64,000 nucleotides of DNA from Blautia coccoides (lineage in GTDB: Bacteria > Bacillota > Clostridia > Lachnospirales > Lachnospiraceae), in assembly GCF_034355335.1 (NCBI RefSeq), contig NZ_CP136422.1, forward strand, positions 4,126,501 to 4,190,500. Reading direction: 5' to 3'. Below the pieces are notes generated by a model. The model did no database searches and was not told the DNA's origin. It saw only the letters and a program-made list of their open reading frames with translations. A program made the translations under genes and the position numbers. Positions 52,161-60,059 of this stretch are shown one piece after another; within the stretch, counting starts at the first letter, position 1, and each line of letters starts with the position of its first letter.

Positions 52161-52280
52161 CCAATGCTGAATATTTTGTCATCCTGCAAGGCGGAGGAAG
52201 GAAGCCGAGTGTTTCCTCCCATGGCCGCCCGCAACATAGAAGATGACAAAATAGACAGTGCTGGAAGTGTGACTTCCGGC
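52161..52280. repeat. Structured inverted-repeat element between dctM and the dehydrogenase
   Basis: TATTTTGTCATC (52172-52183) and GATGACAAAATA (52242-52253) are a perfect 12-bp inverted repeat, extended outward imperfectly (CCAATGCTG with CAGTGCTGG). Inside, GGAGGAA (52193-52199) pairs with TTCCTCC (52213-52219). A third hairpin GCTGGAAGT-GTG-ACTTCCGGC (52260-52280) follows. Three nested or adjacent stems suggest an RNA-level element or a small transposed repeat. Confidence 0.65.
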
Positions 52281-52308
52281 AGGATGGAACACCAGTATCA
52301 ACTATCTG

Positions 52309-53592
52309 TCAGGATACAAGATTCGGCAGCAATGTGGAGAGTGCCGGGACATAGGCAAAAATAACAGCGCATACCACTTCTACAGCCACAAAAGGAATCA
52401 GATTCTTCGCCACCTTGCTGACCGGCTGCTCTGAAAATCCGCAGGCCACAAACATGGTAGTACCAAAAGGCGGTGTGGCCTGACCAAGTGCCAGCAAAAA
52501 TACGAACAGCATACCAAAATGTACTGGATCCACGCCGAATGCCACTGCGATGGGTGCCAGGATCGGACCCAGGATCAGATTGGTGGCACCCACCTCCAGA
52601 AACATACCGCAGATAAGAAGCAGAACAATGATCAATGCCAGGAACACATATTTATTGCTTGCCACTGCCATAAATGCGTTGGTAACCGCAACCGGAATCT
52701 TATAATATGTGATCAGATATCCAAACATCTGTGCCGTAACTACCAGAAACATAAGATTTGCGGTACTTACAGCGGTTCCTTTCAGAATCTCCCAGACATC
52801 TTTACCACTGATCTCCCTGTAAATCGCAATACATACCAGAAATCCGTAGAACACTGCAACCACAGCGGATTCCGTTGGGGTAAAAATACCTGCGTAAATG
52901 CCGCCCAGGATCACGATGGGCATGATCAAAGCCCAGACTGCATCTTTGAAGGAGAGAAGGAATCTCTTAAAGGAAAATCCTGTCTCTTTAGGGAAATCAC
53001 ATTTTTTTGCTTTATAAAAGGCATATACGCAGAGAAGGATTCCGCACAGAATACCCGGAAGGACACCTGCCATCAGCAGTTTTGCCACGGATACACCTGT
53101 AATGTTACCATAAATAACAAATACTGTGGACGGCGGAATGACAATTCCCAGTGTTCCGCCAATTGCCTGTACGGCTGCCGCATAATCTTTAGGATATCCC
53201 CGTTTTACCATTTCCGGATACATCAGTCCGCCGATGGCCGCTGTTGTCGCCACAGAGGAGCCGGAAATTGCCGCAAAAAAAGTACATGCCACTATGGATA
53301 CAAGGGAGATACCTCCTGAGATCCATCCGACAAAGGAATCCGCAAAGGCCACCAGCCTTTTGGATAATCCTCCCTTTGACATAATGTCACCTGCCAGGAA
53401 AAACGCGGGCAGAGCCAGCATGGAAAAATTATCACACCCCGTAAAAATCTTTTGTGTGATCATGGCAAAGGATAATGCCGGGTCTAAAAATATGGCACAG
53501 ATACATGCTCCCCCCAGGGCCCAGGTAATCGGCAGGCCGAGAAGCATGAGAACGATCAGTACAACGATCAAAGCTACCGCGGAAGCTGACAT
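52309..53592 (-). CDS. dctM: TRAP transporter large permease (DctM family)
   Basis: 427 residues with about twelve membrane helices. The DctM pattern is seen in GLPITWALGGACICAIFL, GDIMSKGGLSKRLVAFADSFVGWISGG, FFAAISGSSVATTAAIGGLMYPEM, GGTLGIVIPPSTVFVIYG and LALGQATPPFGTTMFVA. It is the ion-coupled channel of a tripartite sugar-acid importer. It directly follows dctQ (shared base) and dctP. Confidence 0.95.
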   Translation of the reverse strand: MSASAVALIVVLIVLMLLGLPITWALGGACICAIFLDPALSFAMITQKIFTGCDNFSMLALPAFFLAGDIMSKGGLSKRLVAFADSFVGWISGGISLVSIVACTFFAAISGSSVATTAAIGGLMYPEMVKRGYPKDYAAAVQAIGGTLGIVIPPSTVFVIYGNITGVSVAKLLMAGVLPGILCGILLCVYAFYKAKKCDFPKETGFSFKRFLLSFKDAVWALIMPIVILGGIYAGIFTPTESAVVAVFYGFLVCIAIYREISGKDVWEILKGTAVSTANLMFLVVTAQMFGYLITYYKIPVAVTNAFMAVASNKYVFLALIIVLLLICGMFLEVGATNLILGPILAPIAVAFGVDPVHFGMLFVFLLALGQATPPFGTTMFVACGFSEQPVSKVAKNLIPFVAVEVVCAVIFAYVPALSTLLPNLVS

Positions 53593-54092
53593 CAGTTATT
53601 TCCCCCTTTCTCTTCTGTTGTTTTTATTTTAATGGTTTCTTGCAGTTTAAAGACTACAGAGATCACCGCAAGTCCGAATCCAAGACACAAAATCCCGTAC
53701 ATAACATTCATGGGAATCCTCATAGCCGGACTCATCTGGTATCCTCCAATGCGGAGCATGCCAAACGTGCTGTAAAAAAACACAGCGGATATAGCCAATG
53801 CTAAAACCTGTCTTCCTATCTCAAAAGCCTTTTTCACCCCGGATGGCAGAAAGTTATCAATAATGTCAATGCGGACCATAAGATTCTGGGAAATACCAAT
53901 ATTGATACCCAGCAGAATCATTGCCACGAACAGATATCTGGATGCCTCCTCAGACCAGGGTATGCTGTAAAAAATAACATATCTGGTAAAGGTCTGCACC
54001 AGAATGATCACCATAATTGCCACAAGTATGACCGCAGTCAATGCATTCACAGCACTCTGCAGCCTGCCAAAAGCCTGCTTTGCTTTCTCCAT
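53592..54092 (-). CDS. dctQ: TRAP transporter small permease (DctQ family)
   Basis: 166 residues with four membrane helices; PWSEEASRYLFVAMILLGINIGI is the DctQ signature (W-x-E-E-x-x-R). It bridges the binding protein and DctM. It lies 15 bp from dctP and touches the dctM start. Confidence 0.94.
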   Translation of the reverse strand: MEKAKQAFGRLQSAVNALTAVILVAIMVIILVQTFTRYVIFYSIPWSEEASRYLFVAMILLGINIGISQNLMVRIDIIDNFLPSGVKKAFEIGRQVLALAISAVFFYSTFGMLRIGGYQMSPAMRIPMNVMYGILCLGFGLAVISVVFKLQETIKIKTTEEKGGNN

Positions 54093-54107
54093 ATTCCTTC
54101 TCCTCCG

Positions 54108-55109
54108 CTATTTTGCTGCCGCTATTTTGTCAAGGGTCTCTTTGTAATCCGCACCGTAAGTATCTCTGACACTCTGTGTCTCTTTGATCAGCTCTGTCTT
54201 ATCCGGATAAGTCACGGACATGCCCTGTTCCTCCAGTGTGGTAATGGCTTCTTTGTCCATCTGCCGGCTCAGCTCACGCTCTGCCAGATTGGCTTCCTCC
54301 ATACACTCCGAGATCAGCTTTTGGTCCTCCTCTGTAAGTGATTCCCAGGTCTTGGGCGCCATCAGAACGTACACCGTGGAATATACATGCTCTGTGATCG
54401 CCATATGTTTATTCACTTCCACCACGTTATTCTTGTCGATAACCGTCGCCGGATTTTCCTGGCCGTCAATGGCCCCCTGCTGCATTGCAGTGTAAGCCTC
54501 ACTCCAAGCCATAGGCACCGGATCCGCCCCCAATGCCTTCCAGAGTTTCTGATGGATCTCATTTTCCATAACACGGATCCTCAGCCCCTTCACATCTTCT
54601 GCGCTGTTGATGTCCCTCTTGGAATTTGTCAGGTTACGGAACCCGGATTCCCAGATCCCAAGTCCCTTTAGCTCTACCTTTTCCAGTTTTTTAAGAAAAT
54701 CCTGCCCTATCTCTCCCATGAATACCTTGTCCGCATGCTCCGTCCCCTCAATCACATAGGGCAGGTCAAAAGCGGCAATCTCAGGAATAAAATTTGCCAA
54801 CACGCTTTGATTTACCACCGCAATATCCAGATTTCCAAGCTCACACGCCTCGATATTATCTCTCTCTGAGCCAAGCTGTCCATTGTGGAAAACAGATATT
54901 TCAATTCTGCCCTCTGACTTTTCTTTAACATTCTCGGCAAAAGTCTCCATAGAAATACCGATTGCTCCGTCCGCTGCTGATGTCTGTGCCATTCTCAGAC
55001 TCACATTTCCGTCTTCATCATAAATATTGCTGTCTTTGCCGCATCCTGCCACAGTCATTGCCATGAACACTCCAGCCATAGACAATGCTGCCAGTTTCTT
55101 TCCCTTCAT
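54108..55109 (-). CDS. dctP: TRAP transporter substrate-binding lipoprotein (DctP family)
   Basis: 333 residues. Signal peptide with lipobox VAGC (Cys23) shows a lipid anchor. The DctP fold shows in FAENVKEKSEGRIEISVFHNGQLG and in the conserved Arg and Asn of GLRIRVMENEIHQKLWKALGADPVPMAWSEAYTAMQQGAIDGQENP, which bind a carboxylate. It should capture a sugar acid; the operon suggests an aldonate or hexuronate. GGGAGG upstream of ATG 55109. Confidence 0.95.
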   Translation of the reverse strand: MKGKKLAALSMAGVFMAMTVAGCGKDSNIYDEDGNVSLRMAQTSAADGAIGISMETFAENVKEKSEGRIEISVFHNGQLGSERDNIEACELGNLDIAVVNQSVLANFIPEIAAFDLPYVIEGTEHADKVFMGEIGQDFLKKLEKVELKGLGIWESGFRNLTNSKRDINSAEDVKGLRIRVMENEIHQKLWKALGADPVPMAWSEAYTAMQQGAIDGQENPATVIDKNNVVEVNKHMAITEHVYSTVYVLMAPKTWESLTEEDQKLISECMEEANLAERELSRQMDKEAITTLEEQGMSVTYPDKTELIKETQSVRDTYGADYKETLDKIAAAK

Positions 55110-55121
55110 GTTACCCTCCCT

Positions 55122-56369
55122 TTACGGTGTCTGCAGAGAACCGTCTCTCAATCTTGTCTGCGTCCATGTGGTGATTGTCTTCTCACATGGATATTTTGCT
55201 GCTTCTTTCTCATCTATATCCACACCAAGCCCAGGTTTATCGTTGGCATATACATACCCTTTGTCAAATTCAGGCAGCCCTTTGAATACTTCCAGCAAAG
55301 CGCCATGTGGTCCTTTCAGATCTTGGATCACAAAATTAGGAGGCTCAATACCTGACCACTCCTGCACTCCGAAATTAGGCGCTGCCAGATCAATATGGAT
55401 GTTTGCCGCATGAGCCAGAGGAGACATATCGCCAGGTCCATGCCATGCAGTGCGCACACCAAACTGTTCCGCAAAAATCTGTAGCTTTCTGGCAGGGGTA
55501 ATGCCTCCTATCTGACTGATATGTACACGAATAAAATCAATAAGCTGTTCTGCTATGAGGGATTTCCACTCCCTGGGGTTGTTGAAAAGCTCTCCCTGGG
55601 CGATGGGGATGCTGGTCTGTTCCCGCATATTTCTCAACCAGTTTGTCTGCTCCAGGGGAACCGGGTCCTCCAGGAAAAACAGATCAAAAGGCTCCAGCTC
55701 TTTTGCCAGTTTGATAGCTTCCACCGGTGCGACCCGCTCATGTACATCATGTACCAATTCCATGTCATAACCGATCCTGTCACGGATTTCCCCAAATAGC
55801 TTTACAGTGTCACGGATATATTTTCTGGAATCCAGATACATGCCGTCATGTGCCCCTCTGGGTGCCGTCCCGGGGGTCTGCCCGTAAGGTGCTCCGCCGT
55901 ATCCGCCGCACTGGCAGCGCAGGTGTGTGATTCCCATCTCCTGGAATCTCTGGATATTCTCACAGATTTCCACGATATCTTTTCCGTCCACATGGCGGTA
56001 TACCGGAATCCCTTCCCGTACTTTCCCTCCGAAAAGCTGATACAGCGGCATATTTGCCATCTTTCCTTTGATATCCCATAATGCCATATCAATGCCGGAA
56101 ATGGCGTTATTTTCAATTGGCCCATTTCTCCAGTAACCGTTTTGATGCATGAGCTGCCACAGCTCCTCAATATTCTCAGCATCCCGCCCCAAAAGAAGCG
56201 GTTTTAAGTATTCCTCAATAAGATGCTTTACTGTCAAATGGCGGTATGCAAATGTGGCGCAACCCAAACCATAAAGTCCCGGCTGGTTTGTCTCCACTCT
56301 GACTACAACAAGGTTAATACCCTCCGGTGCTGTACATATGACCCGTATGTCCTGAATTTTTACTGACAT
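55122..56369 (-). CDS. Mannonate/gluconate dehydratase, enolase superfamily (ManD/RspA family)
   Basis: 415 residues. It would dehydrate a sugar acid to 2-keto-3-deoxygluconate. Metal ligands are the Asp of MELVHDVHERV, Glu of FFLEDPVPLE and Glu of IAQGELFNNP; HGPGDMSPLAHAANIHIDLA is the ManD C-terminal barrel motif. The family includes efficient D-mannonate dehydratases, dual mannonate/gluconate enzymes and near-inactive RspA proteins, which differ at residues I cannot score by eye. AAGGAGG precedes the ATG. First gene of the operon manD-dctP-dctQ-dctM-dehydrogenase-SDR. Confidence 0.9.
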   Translation of the reverse strand: MSVKIQDIRVICTAPEGINLVVVRVETNQPGLYGLGCATFAYRHLTVKHLIEEYLKPLLLGRDAENIEELWQLMHQNGYWRNGPIENNAISGIDMALWDIKGKMANMPLYQLFGGKVREGIPVYRHVDGKDIVEICENIQRFQEMGITHLRCQCGGYGGAPYGQTPGTAPRGAHDGMYLDSRKYIRDTVKLFGEIRDRIGYDMELVHDVHERVAPVEAIKLAKELEPFDLFFLEDPVPLEQTNWLRNMREQTSIPIAQGELFNNPREWKSLIAEQLIDFIRVHISQIGGITPARKLQIFAEQFGVRTAWHGPGDMSPLAHAANIHIDLAAPNFGVQEWSGIEPPNFVIQDLKGPHGALLEVFKGLPEFDKGYVYANDKPGLGVDIDEKEAAKYPCEKTITTWTQTRLRDGSLQTP

Positions 56370-56384
56370 CTCTCTCCTCCTTAT

Positions 56385-56406
56385 ACTTGTTACTCATCAT
56401 ACAAGT
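56385..56406. promoter_or_regulatory. Half-site pair upstream of the ManD operon
   Basis: ACTTGT (56385-56390) and ACAAGT (56401-56406) face each other with 10 bp between, in the leader of the dehydratase gene. The same half-sites 3 bp apart form the gntR operator at 57177-57191. The wider spacing makes this a weaker candidate. Confidence 0.45.
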
Positions 56407-56438
56407 TAGAATATAAAACATTGTCTCTTTTCCCATAG

Positions 56439-56472
56439 GACTGCCTGGTCTCACCAGAGTGAGAAGGCAGTC
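56439..56472. terminator. Long hairpin between gntR and the ManD operon
   Basis: GACTGCCT (56439-56446) pairs with AGGCAGTC (56465-56472), and TCTCAC pairs with GTGAGA inside, interrupted by a 2-base bulge. No T-run follows on the minus strand, so it is either an inefficient terminator of gntR or a processing site. Confidence 0.5.
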
Positions 56473-56488
56473 TCAAAAACTGTCTGAT

Positions 56489-57157
56489 TCAAAGCTTCTT
56501 CATGGCTGCATCCAGATGTTCGTACATAATATCATGGGCTGCATCCGCATCGCCATTTTTAAAGGCCTTCAGAATCTGTGCATGATAATGGATTCCTGAG
56601 TCATAGCCAAACAGTTCATTCATCTGCTCATGGTTCTGCCTGGTCTCCTGAAAAACCTTGTGAAGGCTTTTTTCCAGCAGGGTATTGCCCGTGGAACGGC
56701 AGATAACTTCATGGAACTTTAAGTCCGCGTTTACAAACTTTTCCCGGTTTCCCTGGAACATCTGCATCTGCTCCAGGTATGTCTCCAGAGCGGTGATGAT
56801 CTCAGGCGTACGTTTTTCCACTGCCAGTCTGCAGGCATCCGGTTCCAGTATTTTTCTGAATTCCAGCACTTTCTCAATATCCCTGCAGTCCTCAGATGTG
56901 ATCTTGTTCTCTGTCTCATCCCAGTTCTCCACACGGCTGTTGATCAGATAAGTCCCTTTGCCGTGTACACTTTCCAGGACACCAAGCCCGATCAAATACT
57001 GCAGTGCTGTTCTGATACTGGAACGGCTCACCCCCAGTTCCTCTGTCATCTGGTTCTCAGACGGTATCTTCTCCCCAACTGTCCAGTTTCCGGATTCAAT
57101 ATTCTTCTTCAGATAATCCACTACCTGGCTGGTTACATTGACACGTTTTATTTTCAT
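56489..57157 (-). CDS. GntR-family regulator, FadR/FCD subfamily
   Basis: 222 residues. N-terminal winged HTH (about 1-70: TSQVVDYLKKNIESGNWTVG, KIPSENQMTEELGVSRSSIRTALQYLIGLGVL) and C-terminal all-helical FCD ligand domain with the metal-site residues in DLKFHEVICRSTGN and HYHAQILKAFKNGD. FCD members such as UxuR bind sugar acids. ATG 57157 has AAGGG upstream; the longer ORF to 57253 would run through its promoter and operator. It precedes the ManD/TRAP operon and almost certainly controls it. Confidence 0.92.
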   Translation of the reverse strand: MKIKRVNVTSQVVDYLKKNIESGNWTVGEKIPSENQMTEELGVSRSSIRTALQYLIGLGVLESVHGKGTYLINSRVENWDETENKITSEDCRDIEKVLEFRKILEPDACRLAVEKRTPEIITALETYLEQMQMFQGNREKFVNADLKFHEVICRSTGNTLLEKSLHKVFQETRQNHEQMNELFGYDSGIHYHAQILKAFKNGDADAAHDIMYEHLDAAMKKL

Positions 57158-57176
57158 AAATCTTCCCTTCGCCTCA

Positions 57177-57228
57177 ACTTGTAGGACAAGTGATAAGTTC
57201 ATTATATTCTTTTTTCTTTTTCTGTCAA
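57177..57228 (-). promoter_or_regulatory. gntR promoter with autoregulatory operator
   Basis: TTGACA (57228-57223), 16 bp, TATAAT (57206-57201) on the minus strand. The palindrome ACTTGT-AGG-ACAAGT (57177-57191) covers the start site. A TTGT-N3-ACAA core is typical of FCD-type GntR sites, pointing to autorepression. Confidence 0.78.
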
Positions 57229-57468
57229 TACAATTACGCAATAATTCTACCATAACGGAGGGATTTCGTAAATAATCGCCAAAAACAGCCTGAGCAACTT
57301 AGTGAAATTGACGTAACCCTTCAGGCAAGTCTGCACATCTACTGCCCTGGCTGGTTTGAAGGATTTGCCATCTCTATATGCGCACAGAGAAAAACATCTT
57401 TTAAAATAAGATATTGGATTTCTCCTCAAAATAGCTTAAAATAAAACAAGAAAGGATGGAGAAATCAT
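57229..57468. other. Intergenic stretch before the MATE gene
   Basis: No supported gene. A 60-codon minus-strand frame at 57247-57429 lacks a ribosome site and family features. The promoter of the MATE gene should lie near 57400-57440 (AT-rich), but no clear -35/-10 pair was found. Confidence 0.45.
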
Positions 57469-58854
57469 ATGGAGAACACACAACAGATAAAAGAAAACCC
57501 GCTTGGTTTTAGCCCAATCAGTAAATTACTGCCCAAATTCGCAGTACCCGCCATTATCAGTATGCTGGTAAACGCGCTGTATAATATCGTGGACCAGATT
57601 TTCATCGGGCAGGGCGTGGGAATGTACGGAAATGCCGCCACCAATGTGGCTTTTCCCATTACCACCATCACTACAGCAATGGCTCTCCTCATAGGGATCG
57701 GAGGCGCCTCCAACTTCAATCTGGAACTTGGACGCAAGCATGAAGAAAAGGCAAAGCATATTGCAGGCACAGGATTCGGCAGCCTGATACTGTGCGGGCT
57801 GGCTCTGGTCATTTTGATCCGCCTGTTTCTGAAGCCGCTGATCCTGGCGTTTGGCGCTACCCCCAAGGTACTGCCCTATGCCATGACTTATGTGGGGATC
57901 ACTACCTGGGGAATCCCGTTTTTTATGCTGACAACAGGAGGCAATCATCTGATCCGGGCAGACGGCAGTCCTACATATTCCATGATATCCATGGTCTCCG
58001 GTGCACTGATCAATACGGTACTGGACCCCTTGTTCATTTTTACCTTCGGCTGGGGAATTGCCGGAGCTGCATGGGCAACTGTCATCGGTCAGGTATTTTC
58101 CGCCTGCATGGTACTCTTTTATCTTCCCCGGTATAAAACCGTACATTTGAAACTGAAAACCCTTATCCCCAGGATACAGTGTATCAAAGCGATCGCCTCC
58201 CTTGGAATGGCCTCCTGCTTCAATCAGCTCGCCCTCACAGTGGTACAGATAACCATGAACAATGTTCTGCGGCATTATGGTTCCCACTCCGTCTACGGAA
58301 GCGATATCCCTTTGGCTGTGGTGGGTATCGTGGCAAAGGTGAATATGGTATTTCTGTCCATTGTCATCGGAATCGCCCAGGGCTCTCAGCCGATCGTTGG
58401 TTTTAATTACGGAGCTAAAAATTACTCACGGGTGAAAAAGACATATCTGTGTGCTGCCGGAACCGCAACCATACTTGCAGTGGCCGCCTTTATATGTTTT
58501 CAGATTTTCCCCAGGCAGATCGTCAGCCTTTTCGGTTCCGGTGACAAACTCTACTATCAGTTTGCCCAGAAGTATTTTCGCATTTTCATGTTCTGTACCT
58601 TCTTAAATGGACTGCAGCCGGTGACAGCTAACTTTTTCACTTCCATCGGCAAAGCCACCCGAGGTATTGTGCTTTCCATGACAAGGCAGATCCTCTTCCT
58701 GATCCCAATGATCTTGATTTTCCCTCTCTTTATGGGAATCGACGGGGTCATGTATGCCGGTCCTATTGCGGATGCGGCTGCAGGTATCCTGGCTGTCCTT
58801 CTGGTTCGGAAAGAAATAAAACGGATGCCGGCGGACGGGGCGCTTCCGGCGTAA
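57469..58854 (+). CDS. MATE-family multidrug/organic cation exporter
   Basis: 461 residues with twelve predicted helices in two related halves: LPKFAVPAIISMLVNALYNIVDQIFIGQGVG starts the first, and SCFNQLALTVVQITMNNVLR the second. GIAQGSQPIVGFNYGAKNYSRVKKT is a MATE signature. It uses a Na+ or H+ gradient to expel drugs or metabolites. GGATGGAG upstream of ATG 57469. Stands alone, convergent with the AraC gene. Substrate unknown. Confidence 0.93.
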   Translation: MENTQQIKENPLGFSPISKLLPKFAVPAIISMLVNALYNIVDQIFIGQGVGMYGNAATNVAFPITTITTAMALLIGIGGASNFNLELGRKHEEKAKHIAGTGFGSLILCGLALVILIRLFLKPLILAFGATPKVLPYAMTYVGITTWGIPFFMLTTGGNHLIRADGSPTYSMISMVSGALINTVLDPLFIFTFGWGIAGAAWATVIGQVFSACMVLFYLPRYKTVHLKLKTLIPRIQCIKAIASLGMASCFNQLALTVVQITMNNVLRHYGSHSVYGSDIPLAVVGIVAKVNMVFLSIVIGIAQGSQPIVGFNYGAKNYSRVKKTYLCAAGTATILAVAAFICFQIFPRQIVSLFGSGDKLYYQFAQKYFRIFMFCTFLNGLQPVTANFFTSIGKATRGIVLSMTRQILFLIPMILIFPLFMGIDGVMYAGPIADAAAGILAVLLVRKEIKRMPADGALPA

Positions 58855-58872
58855 TACCTGCTGAATCGTGTA

Positions 58873-58900
58873 CGGCTGCCTGCAGTTTCGCAGACAGCCG
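58873..58900. terminator. Hairpin between convergent MATE and AraC genes
   Basis: CGGCTGCCTGC (58873-58883) and GCAGACAGCCG (58890-58900) form an 11-bp stem with one mismatch or wobble. No strong T-run on either side, so the terminator call is tentative. Confidence 0.45.
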
Positions 58901-58915
58901 CACAAAGAAAGCATT

Positions 58916-59839
58916 TCATTCGTTATTTTCTTTCCTGTCAAAATTAAGCTTTTTATACTGTTTCGGTGTAATATGGTGATACTGTTTGAATATCTTTCCA
59001 AAATAACTGCTGGTACCGAATCCGGTCTCCACAGCTATCCCCAGGATACTTTTATCCGTATAACGCAGAAGTTCCTGTGCCTTCTGCAGGCGCAGGGAAA
59101 CCATGAATTCCACAGGTGTTTCACCAAGGCTTGTCTGGAACAGACGGTAGCACTCCCGCTCGCTGATATGTATACTGGACGCAATTTCCTGCACGGTTAT
59201 CTTCTCACTGTAATGTTCCTGTATATAGGAGAGCATCTGTTTGATCCGTTCATCCTCCAGGGCATTATATCCTGTCTCATTTTTCTTCTCATCCATTGCC
59301 CAGGAATAAACCATCTCCCATAACTGTGAAAAGAGGCTTCTCAGACGCAGCTCAAAAAAACGTTCCCCTTTGATACTCAGCTCTGCCCCTTCCCTCATTT
59401 TCTCAAGAAATTCCGCGCTTTCGGCATTGGAACAGTAGAGGGGCACTGCGTCCAATTGTTTTTGTTCCAAAACAGGAGCAATATATTTAATATCCAATAT
59501 GCTCCCCGACGCCCCCGCCAGAAAAGACCGGTCAAAGAACTGGGACTGCAGCCTCACATCCTCCACAGGTTCCAGGGGATGCAGATAGTGCAGAACTCCG
59601 GAATTGACAAATATCCCGTCCCCCTCATGTAGTATGAACTCATGGTGATTTGTCTTATACTGCATACTTCCCCCTAAAATATGTCCGAACTCAAATTCAT
59701 CATGCCAATGCCATGGAATATCTCCGAAGAAATACGCCTCCGGCCTGGGCACATACAGTCCATAGTGGAGCATCTGATTCTGAAAAACAATTTTTTCTTT
59801 TTTTCTTCCGTCCATATCCAGTTTTCTGAATTGTACCAT
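58916..59839 (-). CDS. AraC-family regulator with cupin sensor domain
   Basis: 307 residues. The cupin half has the sugar-pocket pattern PWHWHDEFEFGHILGGSMQYKT and EGDGIFVNSGVLHYLHP. The C-terminal double HTH is VQEIASSIHISERECYRLFQ and AVETGFGTSSYFGKIFKQYHHITPKQYKK. GGGAGGAGG favours ATG 59839; the ORF start at 59857 would overlap that site. It is divergent from the GH120 gene and is its probable regulator. Confidence 0.91.
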   Translation of the reverse strand: MVQFRKLDMDGRKKEKIVFQNQMLHYGLYVPRPEAYFFGDIPWHWHDEFEFGHILGGSMQYKTNHHEFILHEGDGIFVNSGVLHYLHPLEPVEDVRLQSQFFDRSFLAGASGSILDIKYIAPVLEQKQLDAVPLYCSNAESAEFLEKMREGAELSIKGERFFELRLRSLFSQLWEMVYSWAMDEKKNETGYNALEDERIKQMLSYIQEHYSEKITVQEIASSIHISERECYRLFQTSLGETPVEFMVSLRLQKAQELLRYTDKSILGIAVETGFGTSSYFGKIFKQYHHITPKQYKKLNFDRKENNE

Positions 59840-59872
59840 AGGCGCCTCCTCCCTCATTTATACACTTACACC

Positions 59873-59926
59873 CCGTCATGCGCTTACTATCCATCATGCC
59901 CTTATAACCCATCATGCCCTTTCCAT
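59873..59926. repeat. Three 18-bp tandem repeats in the AraC-GH120 spacer
   Basis: Units at 59873, 59891 and 59909 with consensus close to CCATCATGCCCTTATAAC. They lie just upstream of the AraC start and could carry regulator half-sites or be a plain minisatellite. Confidence 0.7.
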
Positions 59927-60059
59927 ATGGCGGGATTGTTATATTTTTAGGCAGTATGATTATTTTTATATCCTCAAATCCACAGTATAATTATATTATC
60001 ACAAGACCGAAAAGGTCAATAGAAAATATGATCCACACAGCTAAAGGAGGATAACATCT

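Noticed and set aside
52519..53319. 266-codon plus-strand frame rich in Cys, His and Asn opposite dctM
   Set aside because: Antisense shadow of a membrane-protein gene; composition is what the complement of hydrophobic codons gives.
57247..57429. 60-codon minus-strand frame upstream of gntR
   Set aside because: It has no ribosome site, overlaps no conserved features, and ends near the gntR promoter.
57526..58287. 253-codon minus-strand frame opposite the MATE gene
   Set aside because: Shadow of the MATE coding frame; no ribosome site and no recognisable domain.
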